Numbered from the stretch's first letter, positions 42,569 to 51,690 are shown. The stretch: DNA of 64,000 nucleotides from Aeromicrobium tamlense (GCF_013408555.1 NZ_JACBZN010000001.1:1736001-1800000), one strand, 5' to 3'. The notes: generated by a model not told the origin, from the sequence alone. Program-made: numbers and translations.

Positions 42569-45169
42569 CAGGTCGGCCGCGGCCGCCATCTCGCGACGCA
42601 CCAGATCGGTGAGCTGGTCGAGCTCGCCGGCCGTGGTCTCGAGCACGAGCTCGTCGTGCACCTGCAGCAGCATCCGCGACTGGAGGCCCGCCTCGTCGAT
42701 GGCGCGCTCGACGTTCAGCATCGCCACCTTGATGATGTCGGCGGCCGAGCCCTGGATCGGCGCGTTGAGCGCCATCCGCTCGGCCATCTCGCGACGCTGA
42801 CGATTGTCGCTCTGCAGGTCGGGCAGGTAGCGGCGCCGCCCCATGATCGTCTCGGTGAAGCCGGTCTGGCGAGCCTCGTCGACCAGCCCGCGCAGGTAGT
42901 CGCGCACGCCGCCGAACCGCTGGAAGTAGTCGTCCATGAGGCCCTGCGCCTCGCCCGTGGAGATCGACAGCTGCTGGCTCAGGCCGTAGGCCGACAGGCC
43001 GTACGCGAGCCCGTAGTTCATCGCCTTGATCCGGGCACGCAGCTCGGTGCCGATGTCGTCGGGCTCGCGCTCGAAGACCTTCGCGGCCATCACCGTGTGG
43101 AAGTCCTCGCCCGAGTTGAACGCCTCGATCAGGTCGGCGTCCTCGGACAGGTCGGCCATGATCCGCATCTCGATCTGGCTGTAGTCGGCGGTGAGCAGGG
43201 TCTCGTACCCCTCGCCGACGACGAACGCCTCGCGGATGCGGCGGCCCGACGCGGTGCGGATCGGGATGTTCTGCAGGTTCGGGTCGTTCGAGCTGAGCCG
43301 TCCGGTGGCCGCGATCGTCTGCGCATAGGTGGTGTGGATGCGCCCGTCGTCGGAGATCGATCGACGCAGCGTCTCGACGGTCTGGCGCAGCTTGGTGACG
43401 TCGCGGTGCGCGAGCAGGTGCTCGAGGAACGGGTGGCCCGTCTTGGCGTAGAGCTGCTGGAGCGAGTCGGCGTCGGTCGTGTAGCCGGTCTTGGTGCGCT
43501 TGGTCTTGGGCATGCCCAGGTCCTCGAACAGGACCACCTGCAGCTGCTTGGGCGAGCCGAGGTTGATCTCCTTGCCGCCGATCGCCTCGTAGGCGCCGTT
43601 CGCGGCCTCCTGCGCGCGGGCGGCGAACTCGGACTCGAGGGTGAGCAGCGCGTCGTCGTCGACGGCGATGCCCGCCTGCTCCATCCGCGCCAGCGTGGAG
43701 ACCAGCGGCAGCTCGACCTCGGCCAGCAGGCGCGTGCCGCCGGACTGCTCGACCTCGGTGGCCAGCGCGGCCGCGAGATCGAGGGCGGCCCGCGCCCGCA
43801 GCATCGCGACCTCGGCGTCGTCGTCGGTGTCGAGCGAGAGCTGGCCGGTGTCGGCGGTGTCGTCGCGCAGCTCGCGCTTGAGGTAGCGCACGGAGAGGTC
43901 GGCCAGGTCGTAGGAGCGCTGGTCGGGGCGCACCAGGTACGCCGAGACGGCGGTGTCGGCGCGCAGTCCGCGCAGGGTCCAGCCGCGGTCGGCGAGCGCG
44001 AGGATCGGGCCCTTCGCGTCGTGCAGGACCTTGCCGCGGCCGGCATCGCCGAGCCAGGCGGCCAGGGCGGCGTCGTCCGCGGGCGTGAGCTGCTCGACGT
44101 CGATCCAGGCGGCCTCGTCCTCGGCGGCGATGGCCAGCGCGATGACGTCGCCCGAGCCGCGGCCCCACGAGCCCTGGACGTGCAGGCCCACGTCGCCGCC
44201 GGCGTGCTGGTCGAGCCACGCCGCGACCTCGCCGGGCGCGAGAGCGCGACCCTCGAGGTCGAAGCCGGCCTCGGGCTGCACCTCCTCGGTGACGCCGGGG
44301 AACGTGGTGAACAGACGCTCGCGCAGGGCGGTGAACTCGAGGGAGTCGAAGACGGTGTGGACCTTCTCGCGGTCGAACGCCGTGTCGATCGTGAGGTCGG
44401 CCGGGCCGAGCGGCAGGTCGAGGTCGCGCACCAGCGCGTTGAGGCGGCGGTTGCGGATCACCGAGTCGAGGTGCTCGCGCAGGGACTGCCCCGCCTTGCC
44501 CGGCACCTCGTCGACGCGCCCGATGAGCGCCTCGAGGGTGCCGTAGCCGTTGATCCACTTCGCCGCGGTCTTGGGACCGACGCCGGGGACGCCGGGCAGG
44601 TTGTCGCTGGTCTCGCCGACGAGCGCGGCGATGTCGGGGTAGAACTCGGGCAGCACGCCGTACTTCTCCTGCACGGCCTCGGGCGTCATCCGCGCGAGGT
44701 CGGAGACGCCCTTGCGCGGGTACAGCACCGTGGTCTGCTCGGTGACCAGCTGGAGGGCGTCGCGGTCGCCGGAGCACACCAGCACCTCCATGCCCGCGGC
44801 CTCCGCACGCGTGGCGAGGGTGGCGATGATGTCGTCGGCCTCGTAGCCCGCCTTGTCGACGTGGCGGATGTCGAGCGCGTCGAGCACCTCCTTGACCAGG
44901 GCGACCTGCCCGGAGAACTCCTCGGGCGACTTCGACCGGTTGGCCTTGTACTCGGCGTACTCCTCGGTGCGGAACGACTGCCGCGACAGGTCGAACGCGA
45001 CGCACACGTGCGTGGGCTGCTCGTCGCGCAGCACGTTGATCAGCATCGAGGTGAAGCCGAACACCGCATTGGTGCTCTGGCCGGTCGAGGTCGCGAAGTT
45101 CTCGACGGGCAGGGCGAAGAAGGCGCGGTACGCCACCGAATGTCCGTCGATCAGCAGGAGTCGGTCCAC
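42509..45169 (-). CDS. polA: DNA polymerase I
   Basis: An 886-aa family A polymerase. The N-terminal 5' nuclease domain begins LLLIDGHSVAYRAFFALP and has the helix-3-turn region LPGVPGVGPKTAAKW. The polymerase domain contains motif A DYSQIEMRIMADLS, motif B RIKAMNYGLAYGLSAYGL and motif C LLQVHDELVLE. The middle 3'-5' exonuclease domain lacks the DxE metal pair (VGLHVQGSW is in its place), as in other actinobacterial PolA, so proofreading is not expected. It fills gaps and repairs DNA. The GTG start follows TAGGGT by 6 nt and has no ribosome site, so leaderless initiation is likely. Confidence 0.96.
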   Translation of the reverse strand: MDRLLLIDGHSVAYRAFFALPVENFATSTGQSTNAVFGFTSMLINVLRDEQPTHVCVAFDLSRQSFRTEEYAEYKANRSKSPEEFSGQVALVKEVLDALDIRHVDKAGYEADDIIATLATRAEAAGMEVLVCSGDRDALQLVTEQTTVLYPRKGVSDLARMTPEAVQEKYGVLPEFYPDIAALVGETSDNLPGVPGVGPKTAAKWINGYGTLEALIGRVDEVPGKAGQSLREHLDSVIRNRRLNALVRDLDLPLGPADLTIDTAFDREKVHTVFDSLEFTALRERLFTTFPGVTEEVQPEAGFDLEGRALAPGEVAAWLDQHAGGDVGLHVQGSWGRGSGDVIALAIAAEDEAAWIDVEQLTPADDAALAAWLGDAGRGKVLHDAKGPILALADRGWTLRGLRADTAVSAYLVRPDQRSYDLADLSVRYLKRELRDDTADTGQLSLDTDDDAEVAMLRARAALDLAAALATEVEQSGGTRLLAEVELPLVSTLARMEQAGIAVDDDALLTLESEFAARAQEAANGAYEAIGGKEINLGSPKQLQVVLFEDLGMPKTKRTKTGYTTDADSLQQLYAKTGHPFLEHLLAHRDVTKLRQTVETLRRSISDDGRIHTTYAQTIAATGRLSSNDPNLQNIPIRTASGRRIREAFVVGEGYETLLTADYSQIEMRIMADLSEDADLIEAFNSGEDFHTVMAAKVFEREPDDIGTELRARIKAMNYGLAYGLSAYGLSQQLSISTGEAQGLMDDYFQRFGGVRDYLRGLVDEARQTGFTETIMGRRRYLPDLQSDNRQRREMAERMALNAPIQGSAADIIKVAMLNVERAIDEAGLQSRMLLQVHDELVLETTAGELDQLTDLVRREMAAAADLSVPLDVSVGVGRSWHEAGH

Positions 45170-45175
45170 GGGACG

Positions 45176-45181
45176 ACCCTA
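45176..45181 (-). promoter_or_regulatory. Predicted -10 (TAGGGT) of a leaderless polA transcript
   Basis: On the minus strand TAGGGT is followed by CGTCCC and then the GTG start of polA. The gene is separated from the upstream GNAT gene by 30 bp only. Confidence 0.5.
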
Positions 45182-45199
45182 GTCGCCCGCGCCGACAGG

Positions 45200-45799
45200 T
45201 CAGCCGCGGACGGCCGCGCGGCGGCGCAGCGAGCGGCGGACGGCCAGCAGGCGGCCCGTCTCGCGGGAGCCGGCGGCCTTCGCGGCCAGCCGGGCGTTGA
45301 GCTTGCCGACCGGGATCGCGCGCAGCACGGCGATCTGGTTGAAGCCCAGCTTCGTGAGGTAGCGGTTGGGCTCGCGCGCGTGGGCGGCGGACGAGGCGAG
45401 CACGAGCTCGCAGTCCTGCTCCTCGGCGTGCGCGGCCACGACGGCCAGCAGGCCCGACGCGATCGACCGGCGGCGGTGGCTGGGACGCACCTGCAGGTCG
45501 GACACGATCATGACCTTCGACATCGTGATGGGGTTCAAGGTGGCGAGGTCGGCGGTCGCCGCGGCGACGATCTCGCCGCCCACGAGCGCCACGAAGAAGC
45601 GGCGTCGGTGCTCACGGGCGTTGAACTCGATCGCCTCGCGGGCCTCGGCCTCGGTCGGGCAGCGCCACAGCGCCTGCTGGGTGTACGCCTCGGACCCCTC
45701 GTCCGTCACGGCGTCCGCACACGCGGCCCACAGCGCGATCAGGGCGGCGGCGTCGTCGACCTCGACATCGCGAATCTCGACGGGCTGGCGCAATGCCAT
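45200..45799 (-). CDS. GNAT family N-acetyltransferase
   Basis: A 199-aa acetyltransferase using acetyl-CoA. The fold's acetyl-CoA-binding loop is in the block LQVRPSHRRRSIASGLL (about residues 107-123), and the C-terminal NRYLTKLGFNQ is the usual beta-6/7 signature. The tail is strongly basic (RSLRRRAAVRG). Substrate unknown; single-domain GNAT proteins of this size act on small molecules, antibiotics or protein N-termini. The ATG at 45799 has GGAGGTG 8 nt upstream, and a TAGGCT -10-like element lies at 45843-45848 on the minus strand. Confidence 0.85.
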   Translation of the reverse strand: MALRQPVEIRDVEVDDAAALIALWAACADAVTDEGSEAYTQQALWRCPTEAEAREAIEFNAREHRRRFFVALVGGEIVAAATADLATLNPITMSKVMIVSDLQVRPSHRRRSIASGLLAVVAAHAEEQDCELVLASSAAHAREPNRYLTKLGFNQIAVLRAIPVGKLNARLAAKAAGSRETGRLLAVRRSLRRRAAVRG

Positions 45800-46017
45800 C
45801 GACGTGGCACCTCCGGGCGGGGGACGGACGGGGACGGGCGACAGCCTACGCCTCCGCGTCGGCTCGTGTGAATGGCTGTCCGGCCTCCGCAATCGAAACC
45901 GAACTGTTACCAAAGCGACCCGCGAGAGACCGGCGGGGAAACGCCGGGATCGCTATGCTCTTCGGGATCGACTCTGGCGTACCTGACCCCGGTGCGCAGA
46001 CAGCGACAGGAGAATGC

Positions 46018-47355
46018 GTGCGACTGCGAACAGCGGCGCTGCTCTCGGTGATCGTTGCCGGACTCGTGCTTCTCGCGAATCCGGCAATGGCTGAGACCAC
46101 GTCCCCCACACCCGGACCCAGTGCCTCGGCGCCGGCCTCCGATGCCCCCGTCACGGGTCCTGCGATCCGCGTACGGCTGCTCGACCAGCAAGGCGGCAAG
46201 GCGGCCAACGATCCGCCGCCCGTCCCTGGCGTCACCGTGAGCGTCGCGGACGACTCGGGCTCCGAGCTCGGCTCGGCCGTCACCAACGACCAGGGCGTGG
46301 CCGCGGTCGCGATCCCCGGCAAGGGAACGTACGAGGTCTCCATCGACGAGTCCACGCTCCCCTCGGGCGTGAAGCTGACGGGCAAGAAGACCCTGACGGT
46401 GAAGGTCAACCTGGCGTCCGGCCAGAACGTGGCCTTCCCGCTGAACGGCAAGGTCGTCGAGGCCACCCCGTTCGCCGAGCGTCTCGTCGACAGCATCGTC
46501 TCGGGCGTCAAGTACGGCCTCATCATCGCGCTCGCCGCGATGGGCCTGTCGCTGATCTTCGGCACCACGGGCCTGACGAACTTCTCGCACGGCGAGCTCA
46601 TCACCTTCGGCGCCATCTCGGCCTACGTCCTCAACGTCACCTTCGGGCTGCCACTCATCCTGGCCGGACTGCTGACGATCGGCATCGGCGGCCTGTTCGG
46701 CTGGGGCCAGGACCGCGTGCTCTGGAGACCCTTGAGGTCCCGCGGCACGGGCATCATCGCGATGATGATCGTCTCGATCGGTCTGGGCCTGCTGCTGCGC
46801 AACCTGTTCCAGTTCTTCTTCGGCGCCGGCACCCGCTCCTACAACGAGTACACCTCGCAGCGAGCGCGTGACTTCGGCCTGTTCGACCTGTCGGACAAGG
46901 AGATCGCGATCATGGGCATCGCGATCGTCGCCATCGTCGTCACGACGACGATCATGTCCCGCACCCGCCTGGGCAAGGCGATGCGCGCCGTCTCGGACAA
47001 CCCGGCCCTGTCGGCCTCGTCCGGCATGCGCGTCGACGGCGTCATCTCCTCGGTCTGGACGATGGGCGCGGCCCTCTCGGCCCTGGCCGGCGTCCTGCTC
47101 GGCGTCAACAGCCAGGTCAACTTCATGATGGGCTACCAGCTGCTGCTCATGGTGTTCGCCGCGACCGTGCTCGGTGGCCTGGGCACCGTCTGGGGCGCCG
47201 TGATCGGCTCCCTCGTGATCGGTGTCATCACCGAGGTCGGCCCCCTGCTGGGCGTGCCCAGCTCCATCAAGGAGGTGGGCGCGCTGATCGTGCTCATCCT
47301 CATCCTGCTCATCAGGCCGCAGGGCATCCTGGGCCGCGCGGAGAGGATCGGCTGA
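46018..47355 (+). CDS. livH: Branched-chain amino acid ABC permease LivH with N-terminal secreted Ig-like domain
   Basis: A 445-aa fusion. Residues 1-25 are a Sec signal peptide ending PAMA. About 26-45 are Pro/Ser/Thr-rich linker, and about 46-140 form a beta-sandwich resembling a carboxypeptidase regulatory or Ig-like domain (VTVSVADDSGSELGS, TNDQGVAAVAIPGKGTYEVS). The rest (about 150-445) is a LivH permease with the conserved GLTNFSHGELITFGA and GLGTVWGAVIGSLVIG segments. Most LivH proteins are about 290 aa and lack the extracytoplasmic part. The GTG start follows AGGAGA; TATGCT at 45954-45959 is a candidate -10. It opens the livHMGF operon. Confidence 0.87.
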   Translation: MRLRTAALLSVIVAGLVLLANPAMAETTSPTPGPSASAPASDAPVTGPAIRVRLLDQQGGKAANDPPPVPGVTVSVADDSGSELGSAVTNDQGVAAVAIPGKGTYEVSIDESTLPSGVKLTGKKTLTVKVNLASGQNVAFPLNGKVVEATPFAERLVDSIVSGVKYGLIIALAAMGLSLIFGTTGLTNFSHGELITFGAISAYVLNVTFGLPLILAGLLTIGIGGLFGWGQDRVLWRPLRSRGTGIIAMMIVSIGLGLLLRNLFQFFFGAGTRSYNEYTSQRARDFGLFDLSDKEIAIMGIAIVAIVVTTTIMSRTRLGKAMRAVSDNPALSASSGMRVDGVISSVWTMGAALSALAGVLLGVNSQVNFMMGYQLLLMVFAATVLGGLGTVWGAVIGSLVIGVITEVGPLLGVPSSIKEVGALIVLILILLIRPQGILGRAERIG

Positions 47356-47358
47356 CCC

Positions 47359-48354
47359 ATGGACATCGGCAACATCATCGACGCGGCGTTCTCCAACGCC
47401 TTCGGCCCCCAGGCGATCGTCTTCGCGCTCGCCGCCATCGGCCTGAACGTCCACTTCGGCTACACGGGCCTGCTGAACTTCGGCCAGGCCGGCTTCATGG
47501 CGGTGGGCGCCTACGGCCTCGCCGTCACCATGGTCCGCCTGGACCTGCCCCTGCTGGTCGGCGTCGCCGCCGGCCTGTTCGCCTCGCTGCTGCTCGCGCT
47601 CGTCCTGGGTGTCCCCACCCTGAGACTGAGGGCCGACTACCTGGCGATCGTCACGATCGCCGCAGCCGAGATCCTGCGCCTGGTGTTCGGCGCCGTCGAG
47701 ACCAAGAAGGTCTTCGGCGGCTCCAACGGCCTCAACGGCTTCACCGACACGTGGAACGACCTCAACCCGTACACGGGCGGCATCGACATCGGCATCGCCT
47801 CCTGGGGTCGGAACGACCTCTGGGCCATGACCGTCGGCTGGATCGCGGTGGCGCTGTGCTGCCTGCTGATCTGGGCGCTCATGCGCAGCCCCTGGGGCCG
47901 CGTCCTGCGCTCGATCCGCGAGGACGAGGACGCCGTCCGCTCGCTGGGCAAGAACGTGTTCCTGTACAAGATGCAGGCGCTGATGCTCGGCGGCATGATC
48001 GGCGGCCTCGGCGGCATCTTCTACGCGCTGAAGCAGGCGTCGGTCGTGCCGTCGGACTACAGCACCAACCTGACGTTCTTCGCCTACACGGCGCTGCTGA
48101 TCGGTGGCGCGGCCCGCGTGCTGGGCCCCGTCGTCGGCTCCATGATCTTCTGGTTCCTCATCAGTGGCCTCGGCGAGTTCTTCAGCCAGGCCACCTCCGG
48201 CGTCGACCCGCTGATCCCGGCCTCGATCATGACTGACACGCAGGCCAGCCTCATCCGCTTTATTCTCATGGGCCTCGGCCTCATGCTGCTGATGATCTAC
48301 CGACCCCAGGGGATCTTCGGCGACCGAAGGGAGATCGCGATCGATGCCCGTTGA
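47359..48354 (+). CDS. livM: Branched-chain amino acid ABC permease LivM
   Basis: A 331-aa permease with about eight transmembrane helices, the partner of LivH in the inner membrane. GLNVHFGYTGLLNFGQAGFMAVGAYGLA is the family signature near the N-terminus, and SIREDEDAVRSLGKNVFLYKMQALMLGG is the conserved ABC-contacting EAA-like loop. The C-terminal IYRPQGIFGDRREI is also typical. The gap to livH is 3 nt and the end overlaps livG by 11 nt, so the genes are one transcript. Confidence 0.92.
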   Translation: MDIGNIIDAAFSNAFGPQAIVFALAAIGLNVHFGYTGLLNFGQAGFMAVGAYGLAVTMVRLDLPLLVGVAAGLFASLLLALVLGVPTLRLRADYLAIVTIAAAEILRLVFGAVETKKVFGGSNGLNGFTDTWNDLNPYTGGIDIGIASWGRNDLWAMTVGWIAVALCCLLIWALMRSPWGRVLRSIREDEDAVRSLGKNVFLYKMQALMLGGMIGGLGGIFYALKQASVVPSDYSTNLTFFAYTALLIGGAARVLGPVVGSMIFWFLISGLGEFFSQATSGVDPLIPASIMTDTQASLIRFILMGLGLMLLMIYRPQGIFGDRREIAIDAR

Positions 48355-49252
48355 CATCACCAGCGCCCGCGAGGCGCTCGCCGCCCTGCCGAACGATCCG
48401 GGCGTCAGGAAGCCCGACCCGATCGTCGTCGGCGACGACATCACCCGCACGTTCGGCGGCCTCAAGGCCGTCGACGTGGAGCACATCGAGATCCAGCGCG
48501 GCGTCATCACCGCCCTGATCGGGCCGAACGGCGCGGGCAAGACCACGCTGTTCAACCTGCTCACCGGCTTCGACGTCCCCGACACCGGCTCGTGGTCCTT
48601 CGAGGACAACTCGCTGGCCAAGGTGCCCGCCTACAAGGTGGCGCGCCTGGGCATGGTGCGCACGTTCCAGCTGACCAAGGTGCTCTCGAAGCTCACGGTC
48701 ATCGAGAACATGCGTCTCGGTGCCACCGGCCAGCGCGGTGAGAAGTTCTTCCCCGCGATCGTCAAGGCGCTGTGGGGCGGCCAGGAGGACGAGATCACCG
48801 CTCGTGCCGACGAGCTGCTCACCCGGTTCAAGCTCGACGCCAAGCGCGAGGACTTCGCCGGCTCGCTCTCGGGCGGCCAGCGCAAGCTCCTCGAGATGGC
48901 GCGCGCGCTGATGGTCGACCCCGACCTGATCATGCTCGACGAGCCGATGGCCGGCGTGAACCCCGCGCTCAAGCAGTCCCTGCTCGGGCACGTGAAGTCG
49001 CTGCGCGACGAGGGCCGCACGGTCCTGTTCGTCGAGCACGACATGGACATGGTCCGTGACATCTCGGACTGGGTCATCGTCATGGCCCAGGGCCAGATCG
49101 TCGCCGAGGGCACGCCCGATGCCGTGATGGCCGACCAGCGCGTCATCGACGCCTACCTGGGCGCCCACCACGACACCGACCTGAGCGAGCTCAACGAGGA
49201 CGAGCTGGCCGAGCAGGTCGAGGCCGAGATCGATGCGGAGGAGAGCCAGTGA
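48344..49252 (+). CDS. livG: Branched-chain amino acid ABC ATPase LivG
   Basis: A 302-aa ATPase. Walker A is GPNGAGKTT (about residues 58-66), the ABC signature is LSGGQRKLLEMARAL, Walker B is LIMLDEPMAGVN and the switch His lies in VLFVEHDMD. An N-terminal extension of about 20 residues and a C-terminal acidic tail make it longer than usual (about 255 aa). It powers LivHM together with LivF. Its end overlaps the livF start by 4 nt (GTGA). Confidence 0.92.
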   Translation: MPVDITSAREALAALPNDPGVRKPDPIVVGDDITRTFGGLKAVDVEHIEIQRGVITALIGPNGAGKTTLFNLLTGFDVPDTGSWSFEDNSLAKVPAYKVARLGMVRTFQLTKVLSKLTVIENMRLGATGQRGEKFFPAIVKALWGGQEDEITARADELLTRFKLDAKREDFAGSLSGGQRKLLEMARALMVDPDLIMLDEPMAGVNPALKQSLLGHVKSLRDEGRTVLFVEHDMDMVRDISDWVIVMAQGQIVAEGTPDAVMADQRVIDAYLGAHHDTDLSELNEDELAEQVEAEIDAEESQ

Positions 49253-50043
49253 GCGACGCCATCCCCACTCCCCAGACCCCCGAGTCGGAGCGTCGGAAGC
49301 ACGCCGAGGGCGCCGACGGCGCCGTCGTCCGCGCCGACAACCTGATCGCGGGCTACCTGCCGGGCGTGAACATCCTCAACGGTGCCGACCTGTACTGCCA
49401 GCCCGGCGAGCTGGTCGGCATCATCGGCCCGAACGGCGCGGGCAAGTCCACGCTGCTCAAGGCGCTGTTCGGCCTGGTGAAGATCCACTCCGGCACGGTG
49501 ACGCTGAAGGGTGAGGAGATCACCAACAAGCGCGCCGACGTGCTGGTCAGCCAGGGCATCGGCTTCGTCCCCCAGACGAACAACGTGTTCCCGAGCCTGA
49601 CGATCGAGGAGAACCTCGAGATGGGCTGCTACCAGGACCCGTCGAAGTTCAAGGACCGGTTCGCCTTCGTGACCGACCTGTTCCCGACGCTGGGCCAGCG
49701 CGCGAAGCAGCGCGCCGGCTCGCTGTCGGGCGGCGAGCGCCAGATGGTGGCCATGGGCCGCGCCCTCATGATGGACCCGTCCGTGCTGCTGCTCGACGAG
49801 CCGTCCGCCGGCCTGTCCCCCGTCATGCAGGACGAGGTCTTCGTCCAGACGCGCAAGATCAACCAGGCGGGCGTCTCGATCATCATGGTCGAGCAGAACG
49901 CCCGTCGCTGCCTGCAGATCTGCGACCGCGGCTACGTGCTCGACCAGGGCACCACGGCCTACAGCGGCACCGGTCGCGAGCTGTCCAACGATCCCAAGGT
50001 CATCGAGCTGTACCTGGGCACGCTGGGCAAGCAGGCCGGCTGA
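49249..50043 (+). CDS. livF: Branched-chain amino acid ABC ATPase LivF
   Basis: A 264-aa ATPase. Walker A is GPNGAGKST, the Q-loop is in GFVPQTNNVFPSL, the signature is LSGGERQMVAMGRALM and Walker B is VLLLDEPSAGLS. The segment VEQNARRCLQICDRGYVLDQG is typical of LivF. The first 25 residues, rich in charged residues, precede the usual start of the family. A terminator follows 13 nt after the stop, closing the operon. Confidence 0.92.
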   Translation: MSDAIPTPQTPESERRKHAEGADGAVVRADNLIAGYLPGVNILNGADLYCQPGELVGIIGPNGAGKSTLLKALFGLVKIHSGTVTLKGEEITNKRADVLVSQGIGFVPQTNNVFPSLTIEENLEMGCYQDPSKFKDRFAFVTDLFPTLGQRAKQRAGSLSGGERQMVAMGRALMMDPSVLLLDEPSAGLSPVMQDEVFVQTRKINQAGVSIIMVEQNARRCLQICDRGYVLDQGTTAYSGTGRELSNDPKVIELYLGTLGKQAG

Positions 50044-50056
50044 CCCAGCACCACCG

Positions 50057-50092
50057 CGAACGCCCCGCCTCCTTCGGGAGGCGGGGCGTTCG
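50057..50092. terminator. Terminator of the liv operon
   Basis: CGAACGCCCCGCCTCC, loop TTCG, and the perfect 16-nt complement lie just after livF. Confidence 0.85.
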
Positions 50093-50228
50093 TCGTGTGA
50101 GGACTCGCCGGGGCGGTGAGCTGTCAACCCTTCCGCCCGGGTCGCGGTGCCTCATCAACCGAATGGGAGGTCCATGAGGTTGACCACGCACCGCTCCCCC
50201 GGCCACCAGCGCCCGCAGGGAAAGGCGA
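50093..50228. other. Intergenic gap without a supported gene
   Basis: The space between the two liv terminators holds no convincing gene. A 32-codon frame at 50174-50272 has a good ribosome site but runs through the livK terminator hairpin, so it was not annotated. No riboswitch fold was recognised. Confidence 0.5.
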
Positions 50229-50256
50229 AGGGCCCGGGGCGTGCGCCCCGGGCCCT
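50229..50256. terminator. Terminator of livK
   Basis: AGGGCCCGGGGC, loop GTGC, and the perfect 12-nt complement lie 27 nt past the livK stop in the direction of transcription (minus strand). It faces the terminator of the livHMGF operon about 140 bp away. Confidence 0.75.
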
Positions 50257-50282
50257 CCTGTGCGGAGACTGAGTCAGTCGAC

Positions 50283-51542
50283 TCAGATGTCGCCCGCGAT
50301 GTACTTGACGGCCTTGTAGCCGCCCTTCGTGTCGTACTCGTAGATGCCGATGGACGCGGACGTCGGGCTGCCCGTGTCGCTCATCTCGATCGGACCGGAG
50401 ACACCGTCGTAGTCGATGTCCTTGTCGTCGGCCAGCAGATCAGCGCACTGCTTGAACGTCGTGCACTTCTCGCCGCCCTTCGTGACCTCGACCAGCTCCG
50501 ACGCGATGGCCTCGCCCGAGTCGTTGCCGGCCGCGATGGCCGCCAGCGCCGAGGTGATGACCGCGTCGTAGGACTCCGCCGCGTAGGAGTAGTCCTTCAG
50601 CTTCGGGTCGATGGCCAGCAGACGCTCACGGAACTCGCCCGTGGCCTCGGCGCCGGGGACCGTGCCCTTGACACCCTTCAGGTCGGCCGCGAACGACTCG
50701 GCGGAGTAGTCGGCCACGTTGCCGTCGACGAAGTACGTCGCGACGTCCTGCGGGCCGACGCCCTTGCCGACCAGCTGCGGGATGATCTTCTTGGTCTCGT
50801 CGAACGCGATCAGCACGACGGCGTCGGGCTTCGCGGCGGCGACGTCGTCGACCTGCGCGTCGTACGAGGGAGCCTTCTCGCCGTAGAACGACGTGACGGC
50901 GACCTTCGAGCCGGCGGCCTCGAGGCCGGACTTGACCTGCTCGGCCAGCGTCTCGCCGTACGAGTCCTGGCGGGCCAGGATGGCGACGTTCTGGCGACCG
51001 TCCTCGACCAGCAGGTTGGCCATGACGGCACCCTGCAGGACGTCGGACGGAGCGGTGCGGAAGTACAGGTCGGGCTCGGCGTACTTGCCCTCGTCGAAGT
51101 CGGTCGACGTGTTGGCCGGCGAGTACTGGACGACGCCCGCACCGAGGATCTTGTCGATGACGGTCATCGAGACGCCCGACGACGCGGCGCCGACGATGAC
51201 ATCGGCCTTGGCCTTGATCAGCTTGTCGGCCTCGGCCGGAGCGATGCCCGAGTCGGTGTCGCCCGAGTCGCCCTTGACGTGGCGCGCGTCCTTGCCCAGG
51301 ACACCGCCGGCCTCGTTGATCTCCTGGACGGCCAGGTCGACACCGGCGAACTCCGGCGGGCCGAGGAAGGCGAGGCTGCCGGTCTGCGGGAGCAGCGAGC
51401 CGACGACGAACTCGCCGTCGCCCTTCGCCACATCCTTGTCGTTGTCGTCAGAGCTTTCGTCGCCGCCGCCACAGGCGGCGAGGACGAGTGCGCTGGCGCT
51501 GGCCAGTGCGGCCAGACGGAGCGTCGTGGTGGAGCGCTTCAT
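50283..51542 (-). CDS. livK: Branched-chain amino acid ABC substrate-binding lipoprotein LivK
   Basis: A 419-aa lipoprotein: signal peptide with lipobox LVLAAC and Cys24, then a Gly/Asp/Ser-rich linker. The type I periplasmic-binding fold covers the rest, with GSLLPQTGSLAFLGPPEF, IVGAASSGVSMTV and YSPANTSTDF as ligand-binding stretches. It would deliver branched-chain amino acids or related amides to LivHMGF. The ATG has GGAGG four nt upstream; the TTG codon immediately before is unlikely. It is separated from and convergent with the transporter operon, so it is expressed from its own promoter. Confidence 0.92.
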   Translation of the reverse strand: MKRSTTTLRLAALASASALVLAACGGGDESSDDNDKDVAKGDGEFVVGSLLPQTGSLAFLGPPEFAGVDLAVQEINEAGGVLGKDARHVKGDSGDTDSGIAPAEADKLIKAKADVIVGAASSGVSMTVIDKILGAGVVQYSPANTSTDFDEGKYAEPDLYFRTAPSDVLQGAVMANLLVEDGRQNVAILARQDSYGETLAEQVKSGLEAAGSKVAVTSFYGEKAPSYDAQVDDVAAAKPDAVVLIAFDETKKIIPQLVGKGVGPQDVATYFVDGNVADYSAESFAADLKGVKGTVPGAEATGEFRERLLAIDPKLKDYSYAAESYDAVITSALAAIAAGNDSGEAIASELVEVTKGGEKCTTFKQCADLLADDKDIDYDGVSGPIEMSDTGSPTSASIGIYEYDTKGGYKAVKYIAGDI

Positions 51543-51611
51543 CAATCCTCCGTGTGAGTAATCCGCACGGGTCGGTTCGCCCGGCGCGATGTGACAAGAA
51601 ACCTAGTCGCC

Positions 51612-51653
51612 GGAGGTTTCCAAATCTCGCATGCTGCGTGATTGGGAGGTTTC
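51612..51653. promoter_or_regulatory. Paired direct repeat upstream of livK
   Basis: GGAGGTTTC occurs at 51612-51620 and 51645-51653, 33 nt apart (about three helical turns), in the livK-pdtaR gap. TAGGTT on the minus strand at 51600-51605 may be the livK -10, so the repeats would lie at and upstream of the -35. A regulator site is possible. Confidence 0.35.
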
Positions 51654-51690
51654 GTAGCCAACTTGTAACCGTTGCCACACTCGCGGCTCG

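Noticed and set aside
50174..50272. 32-codon frame (MRLTTHRSPGH...) with GGGAGG upstream
   Set aside because: It runs straight through the livK terminator hairpin, has no recognisable features and lies in a gap between two convergent transcription units, so a chance ribosome-site match is more likely.
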